Source: Pseudomonadaceae bacterium SI-3 (GTDB taxonomy: Bacteria > Pseudomonadota > Gammaproteobacteria > Pseudomonadales > Pseudomonadaceae). From it: a stretch of 64,000 bases of DNA. Where the stretch lies: the NCBI GenBank assembly GCA_004010935.1, contig CP026511.1, positions 1,426,001 through 1,490,000 of the forward strand, read 5' to 3'. This document shows, one piece after another, positions 46,868 through 57,300 of the stretch (position 1 is its first letter; each line of letters opens with the position of its first letter). A program made the position numbers and the translations under genes. Under the pieces are notes generated by a model that saw only the letters and a program-made list of their open reading frames with translations, searched no databases and was not told the origin of the DNA.

Positions 46868-47233
46868 ATGATTCTCAAAGGCCTGACCTGGCTGGTCGTA
46901 CTGCAGCTGCTTGGCAGCGTCATCCATCTCTCTCTGCTGCCAGCGCTGCCCGGTCCGATCATCGGCATGGTGCTGCTGTTCGGGCTGCTGTTGCTGCGCC
47001 GCGGCATTCCCGAGCCGCTGGAAAAAACCGCCGCGCTGCTGCTGCAGTATCTGCCGTTGCTGTTGATCGTGCCGGCGGCGGGAATCATGACCAGCAGCGA
47101 GGCCTTGCTTGCAGATCTGCCGGCGATTGCCGCCGGGCTGGTGTTGTCGCTGGTGGTGACCGTGCCGTTCTGCGGCTGGCTGATGCAGCGGCTGATCCGA
47201 CGCATGGACCGCCGGACGGAGGACCAGGCATGA
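46868..47233 (+). CDS. CidA/LrgA-family membrane protein
   Basis: A 121-residue protein with four hydrophobic helices and the family signature PALPGPIIGMVLLFGLLLLRRG. CidA/LrgA proteins form holin-like oligomers linked to control of autolysis and to pyruvate or acetate overflow. ATG at 46868 has AGGA six bases upstream. It overlaps the LrgB gene by four bases (ATGA). CidA versus LrgA cannot be decided from the sequence. Confidence 0.87.
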   Translation: MILKGLTWLVVLQLLGSVIHLSLLPALPGPIIGMVLLFGLLLLRRGIPEPLEKTAALLLQYLPLLLIVPAAGIMTSSEALLADLPAIAAGLVLSLVVTVPFCGWLMQRLIRRMDRRTEDQA

Positions 47234-47940
47234 GCGGCGTCGACTGGCGTAGCGTTTGGGCGCTGACCCTTGATCACCCGCTGTTCTCCGTGGCGCTGAC
47301 ATTGATTGCCTTTCAACTGGCACTGGCGTTGTACCGGCGCAGTGGTTGGCTGGTGTTGCAGCCGGTCATGGTTGGCATGCTGCTGGTGGTTGGCACGCTG
47401 TACCTGTGTGGCATCGACTATGCGAGCTATCGCGCCGACGCCTCGATGATCGCGGTGCTGGTCGGCCCGGCGACCGTGGCGCTGGCGGTGCCGCTGTACC
47501 GCCATATCCGCCGCATCCAGCAGCTGTTCTGGCCGATCCTCATCACGCTGGTGTCCGGTGGTGTACTCGGCGTTGCGCTGACCATGGCGGTCGCCGGCGC
47601 GCTGGGCGCGGATCTGTCGGTGCTGATGAGCCTCTCGCCCAAGGCAGCGACCATGCCGATCGCGATGTTGGTGGCTGAACAGCTGGGTGGCCTGGCGTCT
47701 TTGGCAGCGGTATTCGTCATGCTCACCGGGGTCATCGGGACCGCGCTTGGGCCGCTGTTGCTGGGCTGGGCCGGGGTCGATCATCCTGCGGCACGAGGCT
47801 TGAGCTATGGCATCAACGCGCACGCCATCGGCACGGCGAGGGCGCTGGAGGAGGGTGACGAGTGCGGCGCGTTCGCGGCGCTGGGGATGAGTCTGCTGGG
47901 CATTCTGATCGCATTGTTCCTGCCGTTGGTGCTGGGCTAA
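47230..47940 (+). CDS. CidB/LrgB-family membrane protein
   Basis: A 236-residue partner of the preceding protein. It has about seven helices and the family text LVGPATVALAVPLY, FWPILITLVSGGVLGV, SLSPKAATMPIAMLVAEQLGG and LSYGINAHAIGTARALEEGDE. CidB/LrgB proteins are functionally coupled with CidA/LrgA; in other bacteria the pair is controlled by a LytR or CidR regulator, none of which is adjacent here. Starts inside the lrgA stop. Confidence 0.9.
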   Translation: MSGVDWRSVWALTLDHPLFSVALTLIAFQLALALYRRSGWLVLQPVMVGMLLVVGTLYLCGIDYASYRADASMIAVLVGPATVALAVPLYRHIRRIQQLFWPILITLVSGGVLGVALTMAVAGALGADLSVLMSLSPKAATMPIAMLVAEQLGGLASLAAVFVMLTGVIGTALGPLLLGWAGVDHPAARGLSYGINAHAIGTARALEEGDECGAFAALGMSLLGILIALFLPLVLG

Positions 47941-48019
47941 GGGGCTTTGTTGCATCGACAGCTGTTGCGATTGGCCCGGCTATGCCTAGGCTTAGGGCTC
48001 TTCCCTCAGGAGCGGTCCC

Positions 48020-48895
48020 ATGTTCGAGCAGTTCCAGCGTAGCGAGTGCGAGGTTAATGGCGTTCGGATCAACTATCGCAAGGGCGGCTCCGGTCCGCCT
48101 CTGCTCTTGCTGCACGGTTACCCGCAGACGCACGTAATCTGGCACAAGGTGGCCGATCAGCTGGCTCAGCGCTTCACCGTGGTGGCGGCCGACCTGCGCG
48201 GTTACGGCGATAGCAGCAAGCCCGACGGCGGCGAGGACCATGTCGCCTATAGCAAGCGCGAAATGGCGCGGGATCAGGTCGAACTGATGCGCGCGTTGGG
48301 CTTCGAGCGCTTCGACCTGCTCGCCCACGACCGCGGGGCGCGGGTTAGCCATCGGCTGGCCATGGATCACCCGCAGGCCGTGCGGCGGCTTATCCTCCTG
48401 GATATCGCGCCGACCCTGGCGATGTACAGCCAGACCGACGAAGCCTTTGCTCGCGCCTACTGGCACTGGTTCTTCCTGATTCGTCCGGCGCCGCTGCCGG
48501 AAACGCTGCTCGAGGCCGACCCCGAACTTATCCTGCGCACCGCCGTGGCCACCCGCGCCGATCATGTGCATCCGTTCAGCGAGGTTGCGTTCGCCGAGTA
48601 CCTGCGATGCATGAAGCTGCCCGGCACCGTTCATGCGTTCTGCGAGGACTATCGGGCCAGCGCCGGCATTGATCTCGACCATGACCGCGAAGACCGTGCC
48701 GCCAAGCGAATGATCGCCGCGCCGTTGCTGGTGCTGTGGGGTGCCAAGGGTGTAATCGAACGTTGTTTCGATCCGCTTGAGGAATGGCGCGCGGTTGCGT
48801 CAGACGTTCAGGGCAAGGCCCTGCCAGCGGGGCACTACCTGCCGGAAGAAGTGCCCGAGCTGCTATTGGAAGAAGTGCTGGCGTTTCTCGCCTGA
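48020..48895 (+). CDS. Fluoroacetate/haloacetate dehalogenase-like alpha/beta hydrolase
   Basis: A 291-residue alpha/beta hydrolase. It keeps the residues of fluoroacetate dehalogenase FAc-DEX FA1 at nearly identical numbers: nucleophile Asp104 in LLAHDRGARV, carboxylate-binding Arg105 and Arg108, acid Asp128, halide pocket His149-Trp150 (YWHWFF) and Tyr211, and base His272 (AGHYLPEE). Such enzymes replace fluoride or chloride on haloacetates by water to give glycolate. Activity is inferred from this residue set. Single gene with AGGAG upstream; pirin follows. Confidence 0.78.
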   Translation: MFEQFQRSECEVNGVRINYRKGGSGPPLLLLHGYPQTHVIWHKVADQLAQRFTVVAADLRGYGDSSKPDGGEDHVAYSKREMARDQVELMRALGFERFDLLAHDRGARVSHRLAMDHPQAVRRLILLDIAPTLAMYSQTDEAFARAYWHWFFLIRPAPLPETLLEADPELILRTAVATRADHVHPFSEVAFAEYLRCMKLPGTVHAFCEDYRASAGIDLDHDREDRAAKRMIAAPLLVLWGAKGVIERCFDPLEEWRAVASDVQGKALPAGHYLPEEVPELLLEEVLAFLA

Positions 48896-49046
48896 GGTCG
48901 GCCATCGCGATGCGGATATATCGATCATGGCGATAGGTTCGTACAGAAAAATCCAACCATGCACCCGGCGATTCAATAGAAGATCACCTCATTCCGTCAC
49001 TCGGCGCGCTTGTCGTCGAGTCGGCCACCGTTTAGAGGTCTCCCAA

Positions 49047-49745
49047 ATGATCGACATTCGTCCCCGCGCCGAGCTTGGCAGCGCCCAGCATGGTTGGTTG
49101 GATACCCGTCATCACTTTTCCTTCGCTGGATACCACGACCCGGCCCGCGTGCACTGGGGGCACTTGCGGGTCTGGAATGACGACAGCATCGCACCGCATT
49201 CCGGCTTCCCGAGCCACCCGCATCGCGACATGGAAATCATCACCTACGTGCGTAAGGGCGCGATCACCCATGAGGACAGCCTCGGCAACCGCGGCCGGAC
49301 CGTGGCAGGTGACGTCCAGGTGATGAGCGCCGGCACCGGCATCACCCACAGCGAATACAACCTGGAAGACGAGACCACCGAGATTTTCCAGATATGGATC
49401 TACCCGAATCGGTCCGGCTTGCCGCCGGCCTGGGGCACCCGGCCCTTCCCGGCCGGTGAGCGCGCCGGCAGCTTCGTTACCTTGGCCAGCGGGATGGCAG
49501 AGGACGGCGATGCCTTGTCCATTCGAGCCGATGCCCGCCTGGTTGCGGCGACACTTTCTGCCGGTCAGGTTGCCGAATACCAGATTGGCGCGGACCGGAA
49601 GGTTTACATGGTTGCGGCCAGTGGGCGTATCGAAGTCGGGGAGCGAATCGCGGCGGCAGGTGATGGGGTGGCAGTGCGAGACGAGAAGCAGCTGAGCATC
49701 AAGGCGTTGGAAGACAGTGAAATCGTGCTGGTCGACGTTCGCTGA
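49047..49745 (+). CDS. Pirin family protein (YhaK/quercetinase-like)
   Basis: A 232-residue bicupin. The pirin signature is clear: [82 protein letters not shown]. The metal ligands (two His of HPHRDME, His and Glu of THSEYN) are retained, so it probably binds iron. Members include quercetin-2,3-dioxygenase and redox sensors. ATG at 49047 has AGAGG upstream; the frame to its left is unsupported. Confidence 0.92.
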   Translation: MIDIRPRAELGSAQHGWLDTRHHFSFAGYHDPARVHWGHLRVWNDDSIAPHSGFPSHPHRDMEIITYVRKGAITHEDSLGNRGRTVAGDVQVMSAGTGITHSEYNLEDETTEIFQIWIYPNRSGLPPAWGTRPFPAGERAGSFVTLASGMAEDGDALSIRADARLVAATLSAGQVAEYQIGADRKVYMVAASGRIEVGERIAAAGDGVAVRDEKQLSIKALEDSEIVLVDVR

Positions 49746-49801
49746 ACGTATCGACTTCCACTACTCAAACCGGAACACAACCCAGAAAGAGGAAACTGAA
49801 A

Positions 49802-50401
49802 ATGGCGAAGATTCTTGTGGTGTATCACTCAATGTATGGCCACATCGAAACCATGGCCAATGCAGTGGCCGAAGGTGCGCGTCGTGTCGAAGGCGCTGAA
49901 GTGACCATCAAGCGCGTGCCGGAAACTATGCCGCAAGAGGCTTTCAAGAATGCCGGCGGCAAGGTCGACCAGCAGGCGCCCTTTGCCAATCCGGCGGAGC
50001 TGGCCGATTACGACGCGATCATCTTTGGTACGCCGACTCGCTTCGGCAACATGTCCGGGCAGATGCGTACCTTCCTCGATCAGACCGGTGGGCTCTGGGC
50101 CAAGGGCGCGCTGCACGGCAAGGTTGCCAGCGTGTTTACATCGACCGGCACCGGCGGCGGTCAGGAGATGACCATTACCTCGACCTGGACCACTTTGGCG
50201 CACCACGGAATGATCATCGTGCCCACCGGCTACGGTATCGGCGAGTTCTTCGACATTTCTGAAGTGAATGGCGGCACGCCGTACGGTGCCTCGACCATCG
50301 CTGGCGGTGACGGCTCGCGTCAACCTTCCAATAAAGAACTGACCATTGCCCGTTACCAAGGCGAGCTGGTGGCCCAGACCGCGGTCAAGCTGAAAGGCTG
50401 A
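49802..50401 (+). CDS. wrbA: NAD(P)H:quinone oxidoreductase WrbA
   Basis: A 199-residue FMN flavodoxin-like reductase that performs two-electron reduction of quinones, avoiding semiquinones. N-terminal [19 protein letters not shown] is the FMN phosphate loop; [41 protein letters not shown] and [19 protein letters not shown] are WrbA-specific. AAAGAGGAAA precedes the ATG. The last codons and stop lie within the first copies of an eight-base tandem repeat. Confidence 0.95.
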   Translation: MAKILVVYHSMYGHIETMANAVAEGARRVEGAEVTIKRVPETMPQEAFKNAGGKVDQQAPFANPAELADYDAIIFGTPTRFGNMSGQMRTFLDQTGGLWAKGALHGKVASVFTSTGTGGGQEMTITSTWTTLAHHGMIIVPTGYGIGEFFDISEVNGGTPYGASTIAGGDGSRQPSNKELTIARYQGELVAQTAVKLKG

Positions 50402-50430
50402 AAGGCTGAAAGGCTGAAAGGCTGAAAGGC
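50389..50430. repeat. Eight-base tandem repeat at the end of wrbA
   Basis: GCTGAAAG is repeated five times without change (50389-50428), followed by a partial copy merging into GCTGATCAGC. The wrbA TGA falls in copy 2, so copy-number change would leave the protein nearly unaffected. Confidence 0.9.
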
Positions 50431-50483
50431 TGATCAGCTGTGAAGGTGCCGGGTGGCTTGGCTCGCCCGGCGTCTCGGCCCTA

Positions 50484-50969
50484 TCAGGCGTCATGCAGCA
50501 ACCCGTACATCAGCTCATCGACATAGCCGGTGTCGCTGGCACGTTTGTAGGCCGCCCGCTGAGTGCCTTCGTGAACGAAGCCCAGGCGTTCGTAAAACGC
50601 GATGGCACGGGGATTGTCCGCTTCGACTGTCAGCTCGACACGGGTGATGCCCGCTCGCTGCAGCCGCGCAAGGGCGTCTTGCATCATTCCCATGGCGATA
50701 CCTCGGCCTTGAGCTTCCGGCGCCACGGCCAAGGTTCCTAGGTAGGCGACATGCGCAGTACGACCAACGTGCCGCTGCGCCTTGTAGAAGCCCATTACTT
50801 CGCCATCGATTTCGTATACGTAGAAACAGCCACTCTCGAACAATGGGTCGAACACCTTGCCGAACGCCTCGCGCGGCATCGGATCGAAGCCGAGGAAGGG
50901 CACCACTGACTCGTGCATGTAGATGTCGTAGACCCGATCAAAATCGGTAGGGGCGACCAGTCGGCGCAT
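50484..50969 (-). CDS. GNAT-family N-acetyltransferase
   Basis: A 161-residue acetyltransferase. Motif A is YLGTLAVAPEAQGRGIAMGMMQDALARL, with the acetyl-CoA loop Q-G-R-G-I-A, and motif B NPRAIAFYERLGFVHEGTQR resembles the RimJ-type or small-molecule GNATs. ATG at 50969 has AGGAGG six bases upstream; the in-frame ATG at 50975 is directly against the AGGAGG and so unlikely. It starts ten bases after the helicase stop on the same strand and is likely co-transcribed. Confidence 0.88.
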   Translation of the reverse strand: MRRLVAPTDFDRVYDIYMHESVVPFLGFDPMPREAFGKVFDPLFESGCFYVYEIDGEVMGFYKAQRHVGRTAHVAYLGTLAVAPEAQGRGIAMGMMQDALARLQRAGITRVELTVEADNPRAIAFYERLGFVHEGTQRAAYKRASDTGYVDELMYGLLHDA

Positions 50970-50979
50970 ATCCATCCTC

Positions 50980-53900
50980 CTAGGGCAGGGGCGCGAACAG
51001 CGCCTCGATATCACTCGGCTCCAGTTGCCAGCCGCCTTGACCACCGGCATCCAGCACGCCTGCGGCCAGTTCGGCTTTGCGTTGCTGCAGTTGCTGGATC
51101 TTTTCTTCGACGGTAGCGCGAGCGATCAGCTTGTAGACGAATACCGGCTTGCTCTGGCCGATGCGGTGCGCGCGGTCGGTGGCCTGGTTCTCCGCGGCCG
51201 GGTTCCACCAGGGGTCGTAATGGATCACGGTGTCGGCCGCCGTCAGGTTCAGACCGGTGCCGCCAGCCTTGAGGCTGATCAGAAACAGTGGGACTTCCCC
51301 ATTCTGGAACCGCTTGACGGGAGTGCGCCGATCCTTGGTTTCGCCGGTGATATGTACGTAGTCGATGGTGCGGCTCTGCAGTTCTTCTTCAATCAGCGAG
51401 AGCATCGAGGTGAACTGTGAAAACAGCAGGATTCGTCGGCCTTCGGCGAGTAGCTCGGTCAGCATTTCCATCAGGCTGTCGAGTTTGCCAGAGGTGCCGC
51501 CCCGGACTGGCCGGGCGACGTCGCCCTTGACCAGGCGGAGATCGCAGCACACCTGACGCAGCTTGAGCAGTGCATCGAGGATGATGATCTGACTACGCGC
51601 CAGGCCTTTGCGGTCGATCTCCTCGCGGACTTTGCTGTCCATCGCCAGTCGCACGGTTTCGTACAGGTCGCGCTGAGCCGGGCTGAGCTCGACCCAGTGC
51701 AAGATCTCGTTTTTGGGCGGTAACTCCTGCGCGACCTGTTCTTTGCGTCGCCTGAGCAGGAAAGGTTTTATCCGCTTGGTGAGGTGCTCGAGCCGATCGG
51801 CGTCGCCGTGTTTCTCGATAGGCGTGCGGTAATCCCGGGTGAATTGCTTGGTATCGCCGAGCCAACCGGGCATGAGGAAATGAAACAGCGACCAGAGTTC
51901 GCCGAGATGATTTTCCAACGGCGTGCCGGTGAGGCAGAGGCGCTGGCGGGCCTCCAGACGTCCAGCAGCTTGCGCCGCCTTGCTGCTGGCGTTCTTGATG
52001 TTCTGGGCTTCGTCGAGCACCAGCACATGCAGCGGGACGTCTGCGAGCAGGTCGATGTCTCTGGGCAGCAGCGCGTAGGTGGTGAGCAGCAGATCGTAGT
52101 CGGTCAGGTGCTGGTAGAGCTGTCGACGCGTCGTCCCGTGCAGGGTCGCCACTTTCAGCGATGGCGCGAAGCGGGCCGCTTCATCCTGCCAATTGGGGAT
52201 GAGGGTAGTGGGCATCACCACAAGAGAGGGTCGGTCCAACTTGCCCGCTTGCTTCTCGAGTAACAGGTGAGCAAGGGTCTGCAACGTTTTACCCAGGCCC
52301 ATATCGTCGCCCAGAATGCCGCCGACCTCGAGGGCCCGTAGCGTTTGCATCCAGCGCAGACCGTCCAGCTGATAGAGGCGCAGTGTTGCATTCAGGTCCC
52401 GCGGTGGGCTGATGTCTTCTTTGCGGTAATCGCGCAGTCGCTGGGCGAAATCCCGTAAATGCTCGCCGCCATGCCATTGCAGTGGGAGCGAATCGAGCCC
52501 AGCCAGCCGGGCCGCATCGGTTCGCTCCAGTCGTAAGTTCTCGCCGTTTGGTTGCTCCTGGAGATAAAGCTCCGAGAGGGTGGCCAAGATGGGTTTCAGG
52601 CGATCGAAGGGCAGCAGCACTTGCAGCGGTTGGTCATCTTCTTCGCGGCGCCGATCGATCTGCACCCGCAGGGTTTCGTCGTCGCCGCGTTGTGCCAGGG
52701 CGTGGGCAGAGAGCAGGGCCGGATTGCGTCGGATCAGCCCGAGCAGGACCGGCAATAGGCTGATTCGCTCACCTTCAACGATGATGCCGAGTTCCAGATC
52801 GAACCAGCTGTGCTCTGGCGGCTCTTCGACGTCGACGTACCAGGCATCAATCGCCGTCAGATCGTAGGCGAAGCCGGGCTGCATGACGATCTGCCAGCCT
52901 TGCTCGCGCAGCGGGGCCAGTTGGGTTTGGGTGAAATTGAGCCAGGCCGCCTCGCTCGGCAGCTCGAACATCTCGGCCGAATCCTTCGGCAACGCCTGAC
53001 TCTGGCGCAGCGCTGGGCGAAAACCCAGTTGCTGCAACTGCTGACGCAGCGCCTGTTCCGCGTCCGGCCGGCGCGCGATGCTCAACACGCGAGCCCCTTC
53101 GGTCTGGCGTAAGCGTTGGCCAGGCTTGGCTTTGCCGTGAACCTGGGTGTGGCCGTAGAGGAAAGTCAGCCCGGCACGATGCTGGTGCTCGCTCACCATG
53201 CGACCGCTGCTGAGCTGGTAGTTGACCGACTGATGGCTGCCGAGGCTCAGGTGGGGCAGTGGAAGCAGGTCGTCGACCTGATGTTCTTCGGGCTTGGCGG
53301 GGGCCGGCAGCTGCGGGGCGATTTCATGCAGCGTCAGGCTGAACAGGGCGGCCTGGGCGGATGGAACCGAGGGTGCGTCGAGGAGGTGCCGAGCCAGTGG
53401 CATAGGTAGACCGTGATCGACCATGCCCATTTCGTTCTGCGTTCTGTCGACGTAGTACAGCGGGTCGACAGCTGTAACCAGTTCGCCGTGGGGTTCGGCC
53501 ATGTTCAGTCCAGGCTGGAAACCGCCGTCGGGTTGCTCGTTCCAGTTGAAGCGTGCCTGCCGGGGCCGGCCGGGCTGCAGTGCGGGCTGATCCCAGCTGA
53601 GAAAGGCGCGACCGCTCTCGAGAATCAGGCGCAGAATTTCGCCGCCGTTCTCGCCGTTGAGCTTGAAACCATTGCCTGATGTGCGGCCCAGCGTGACCAG
53701 TGCGGCAATGCGCAAATCCAGCGGCTGCATGAAGGTCGGCTTACGAAAGCTGGCTTCACGCAATCCATAGTAGGGCTGCCGCTCGCCCCAGGTGCCGTCT
53801 TTGTGTTGACGCACCTTGTAGACCTCCACGGAGAAGTCAGGGCATAGCAGATAGTGCAGACACCAGCCTTGGCCGGTTTGCAGGTTGTCACCCAATGCCT

Positions 53901-54264
53901 GGGGGAGCTGCGATAACCATTGTTCCAGTCGGTCAGGGAAGCGCTCACCGGACTGCTCGCTCTGCTTGGCGGGCAAGCGCTCGGCTTGCGATTCGAGGGA
54001 CGCTATCAGGGCTACGCAATGCTTGCAGTTGAGGCCAACCGGGCAGCTGCAGATACAGCTGAGCCGGCCGTCGCGGGATAACTCCAGTAACTGACGATAG
54101 ACGCTGCCAGCTGAACCGCGGCAGGTCGCTTCGACATACCGTGAATCCTCACGGGCGATCCTGATGCGGTTCTCCGCAGCGTACTGCTGGCCCCTGGCGA
54201 TTGCGTTTTCGGAAAACGGTAATCGCCAGGCAGCGGGCAGGTTGGGGAGAAAGTCACCCTGCAT
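50980..54264 (-). CDS. SWIM-finger SNF2-family helicase
   Basis: A 1094-residue DNA-dependent ATPase. An N-terminal SWIM zinc finger (Cys72, Cys74, Cys80, His82 in CSCPVGLNCKHC) is followed by a long unassigned middle region and a C-terminal SNF2 motor: Walker A DDMGLGKTLQTLAHLL, LDEAQNIKN as motif II, LTGTPLENHLGELWSL, and motifs V/VI in GGTGLNLTAADTVIHYDPWWNPAAENQATDRAHRIGQ. Bacterial members (RapA-unlike, HepA-like) are of uncertain role, perhaps DNA repair. It sits between the GNAT gene and mfd, all on the minus strand, 39 bases from mfd. Confidence 0.9.
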   Translation of the reverse strand: MQGDFLPNLPAAWRLPFSENAIARGQQYAAENRIRIAREDSRYVEATCRGSAGSVYRQLLELSRDGRLSCICSCPVGLNCKHCVALIASLESQAERLPAKQSEQSGERFPDRLEQWLSQLPQALGDNLQTGQGWCLHYLLCPDFSVEVYKVRQHKDGTWGERQPYYGLREASFRKPTFMQPLDLRIAALVTLGRTSGNGFKLNGENGGEILRLILESGRAFLSWDQPALQPGRPRQARFNWNEQPDGGFQPGLNMAEPHGELVTAVDPLYYVDRTQNEMGMVDHGLPMPLARHLLDAPSVPSAQAALFSLTLHEIAPQLPAPAKPEEHQVDDLLPLPHLSLGSHQSVNYQLSSGRMVSEHQHRAGLTFLYGHTQVHGKAKPGQRLRQTEGARVLSIARRPDAEQALRQQLQQLGFRPALRQSQALPKDSAEMFELPSEAAWLNFTQTQLAPLREQGWQIVMQPGFAYDLTAIDAWYVDVEEPPEHSWFDLELGIIVEGERISLLPVLLGLIRRNPALLSAHALAQRGDDETLRVQIDRRREEDDQPLQVLLPFDRLKPILATLSELYLQEQPNGENLRLERTDAARLAGLDSLPLQWHGGEHLRDFAQRLRDYRKEDISPPRDLNATLRLYQLDGLRWMQTLRALEVGGILGDDMGLGKTLQTLAHLLLEKQAGKLDRPSLVVMPTTLIPNWQDEAARFAPSLKVATLHGTTRRQLYQHLTDYDLLLTTYALLPRDIDLLADVPLHVLVLDEAQNIKNASSKAAQAAGRLEARQRLCLTGTPLENHLGELWSLFHFLMPGWLGDTKQFTRDYRTPIEKHGDADRLEHLTKRIKPFLLRRRKEQVAQELPPKNEILHWVELSPAQRDLYETVRLAMDSKVREEIDRKGLARSQIIILDALLKLRQVCCDLRLVKGDVARPVRGGTSGKLDSLMEMLTELLAEGRRILLFSQFTSMLSLIEEELQSRTIDYVHITGETKDRRTPVKRFQNGEVPLFLISLKAGGTGLNLTAADTVIHYDPWWNPAAENQATDRAHRIGQSKPVFVYKLIARATVEEKIQQLQQRKAELAAGVLDAGGQGGWQLEPSDIEALFAPLP

Positions 54265-54303
54265 CGGTGGATCGGGTGGTGAGTACAGGCGTCTTCGGCA
54301 TCG

Positions 54304-57300
54304 TTACGGCTTTTCCGCGGACAAACGTTCGAGCAATGCCTCAAGCGTGTTGAAGCGCTCTTCGGCACGCTCCATCGGCACCTGAAACTTGAACATCGTG
54401 GCGCCTTCGAACTTGTAACGGTTGGGTTGGCTCTGGATCAGTTTGATCAGCACCATCGGGTCGACGCTTGTATCCGCAGCGAACTCGATACGTCCTCCTT
54501 GAGGCCCTGCGTCGATCTTGGTGATGCCGAGGCTGGCAGCCTGTAATTTGAGCAGGGTCAGCCTGACCAGATGTTTGGCCGGTTCAGGCAGCAGGCCGAA
54601 GCGGTCGATCATCTCGACCTGCAGTTCGCGCAGGCCGTTCTCATCTGCCGCATTGGCGATGCGTTTGTAGAGGATCAGCCGCGCATGAACGTCTGGCAGA
54701 TAATCCTCTGGAATCAGTGCGGGCACCCGCAAGTTGATTTCCGGGCCGCCTCCCAGTGGCTGATCAAGATTCGGCTGTTCACCTTTCTGGATGGATTTGA
54801 CCGCCCGCTCGAGCATCTCCATATAGAGCGTGAAACCGACCGCCTGAATCTGCCCGCTCTGGCCATCGCCGAGCAGCTCGCCCGCGCCGCGAATCTCCAG
54901 ATCGTGGGTGGCGAGGACGAAGCCTGCTCCGAGATCCTGTGCGTTGGCGATGGCTTCCAGGCGCTTTTCAGCGTCGGGGGTCATGGCCTTGCGTGGTGGT
55001 GTCAGCAGGTAGGCATAGGCCTGGTGGTGGCTGCGTCCGACGCGACCTCGCAGCTGATGCAGTTGGGCCAGACCGAACTTGTCGGCACGCTCAATGATGA
55101 TGGTGTTGGCGCTGGGGACGTCGATACCGGTCTCGATGATGGTCGAGGCGATCAGCACGTTGAAGCGCTTGTGGTAGAAGTCGCCCATCACCTGTTCGAG
55201 TTCGCGTTCGCGCATCTGGCCGTGGCCTACGCCTATGCGGGCTTCCGGCACCAATTCGGCAAGATCGGCGGCGCATTTCTCGATCGTCTTCACGTCGTTG
55301 TGCAGGTAATAGACCTGGCCACCTCGCAACAGCTCACGCAGCAGCGCTTCCTTGATCACAGAGTTCTGCTGCTCCATGACGAAGGTGCGCACCGACAGTC
55401 GGCGCGCAGGCGGCGTGGCGATGATGGAGAGGTCGCGCATGCCGGCCACGGCCATGTTCAAAGTCCGAGGAATAGGTGTGGCGGTCAGAGTGAGGATGTC
55501 GACCTCGCTGCGCAGCGCCTTGAGCTGTTCCTTCTGGCGCACCCCGAAGCGGTGTTCTTCGTCGATGATCACCAGGCCGAGGTTGGTGAACTTGACGTCG
55601 TCCTGCAGCAGTTTGTGCGTACCGATGAGAATGTCGACCTTGCCTTCGGCCAGCTCCTGCACGGCAGCCTGGATTTCCTTGGCTGACTTGAAGCGGCTCA
55701 TCACCTCGACGCGAACCGGCCAATCGGCGAAACGGTCGCGGAAGCTGTTGTAGTGCTGCTGGGCAAGCAGGGTGGTTGGCACCAGCACCGCTACCTGACG
55801 GCCACTGTGCACCGCGATGAAGGCGGCGCGCATGGCCACTTCGGTCTTGCCGAAACCGACGTCGCCGCAGATCAGCCGGTCCATAGGCTTGGGTGCAAGC
55901 ATGTCGTTGCGTACCGCTTCGATCGCGGCTTGCTGGTCCGGCGTTTCCTCGAACGGGAAGCCGGCGCTGAAGGTTTCGTAATCGAGTTGCGGGTCTTCGA
56001 AGGCGTAGCCTTCCCGCGCGGCGCGACGGGCATAGATGTCGAGCAGCTCTGCGGCTACGTCGCGTACCTGTTCGGCCGCTTTGCGCTTGGCCTTCTGCCA
56101 GGTTTCCGAGCCCAGGCGGTGCAGCGGCGCCAGTGCATCGTCGCTGCCGGTGTAACGAGCAATCAGATGCAGGCTGGAGACCGGCACGTATAGCTTGGCT
56201 TCGTCGGCGTACTGCAGCATCAGGAACTCGGCGGCCTGACCTTCGATCTCCAAGGTGACCAATCCCTGGTAGCGTCCGACGCCATGATCGATGTGCACCA
56301 CCGGCGAACCTTCACGCAGTTCGGTGAGGTTCTTGATGACGTTCTCGCCGGCATCACGACCTTTTTCACGCCGGCGGCGCTGCATGATGCGCTGGCCGAA
56401 CAGTGGGCTTTCGGCAATCAGCGCCAAGGCCGGGTCTTGCAGCAGCAAACCGTCGTCGAGCGGGGCGATGGCGATCGCCAGACGCTCGCCGCTTTCAACG
56501 AACTGCGGCCAGCCAGCAACTTCCTGCGGACGCAGCTTCAGCCGAGCAAGCAGCTCGAGCAGAACCTCGCGGCGGCCGGCCGATTCGGCGGTGAACAATA
56601 CGCGGCCTGGAAATTCGTCGAGAAAGCGTCGCAAGGCACCCAAGGGTTCAGGTGCCTTGGCGTCGATCGCAAGCTCAGGGAAGCGGCTGGCTGGAAAGCG
56701 CTCGCGGCCGATGCCGGTTTCTACATCGTCCTGGCTGGCCACGATACGCGGCCAGAGTTTCAGATGCGCAAAGCAGTCTTCGACCGCCATGAACAGTTCG
56801 GCGGGTGGTAGCAATGGGCGCTCAGGGTCGACGCGACGCTCTTCGTAGCGAGTACGGACGTCTTTCCAGAAGTGTTCTGCAGCCTGCTCGATACCCGGCA
56901 GCGAGAACACCTGGGTGTCTCCCGGCAGATAATCGAACAGCGTGGAGGTCTCGTCGAAGAACAGCGGCAGGTAGTACTCGATACCGGCCGGCGTGATCCC
57001 GGTGGACAGATCCTGGTAAACCGGGCAGCGGCGGAAATCCACGTCGAAGCGCTCACGGAAGCGTGCGCGAAAGCCGGTGACCGACTCCTTCTTCAGCGGG
57101 AACTCGCGTGCCGGCAGCAAACGGATCGACTCGACTTTATCTATAGAACGCTGATTTTCTGGATCGAAGGTGCGCAGCGTTTCGATTTCGTCATCGAACA
57201 GGTCGATGCGGTAGGGCAGGGGGCTGCCCATCGGGAACAGGTCGATCAGCGCGCCGCGGACTGCGAACTCGCCATGTTCGTAGACCGTATCGACGCAGCG

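Noticed and set aside
46831..47955. 374-codon minus-strand frame
   Set aside because: Opposite LrgA/LrgB genes; its product is rich in Gln/His/Arg repeats typical of an antisense frame in high-G+C DNA.
50389..50430. Phase-variable wrbA switch
   Set aside because: The stop codon falls in the second repeat copy, so slippage downstream would not change the reading frame.
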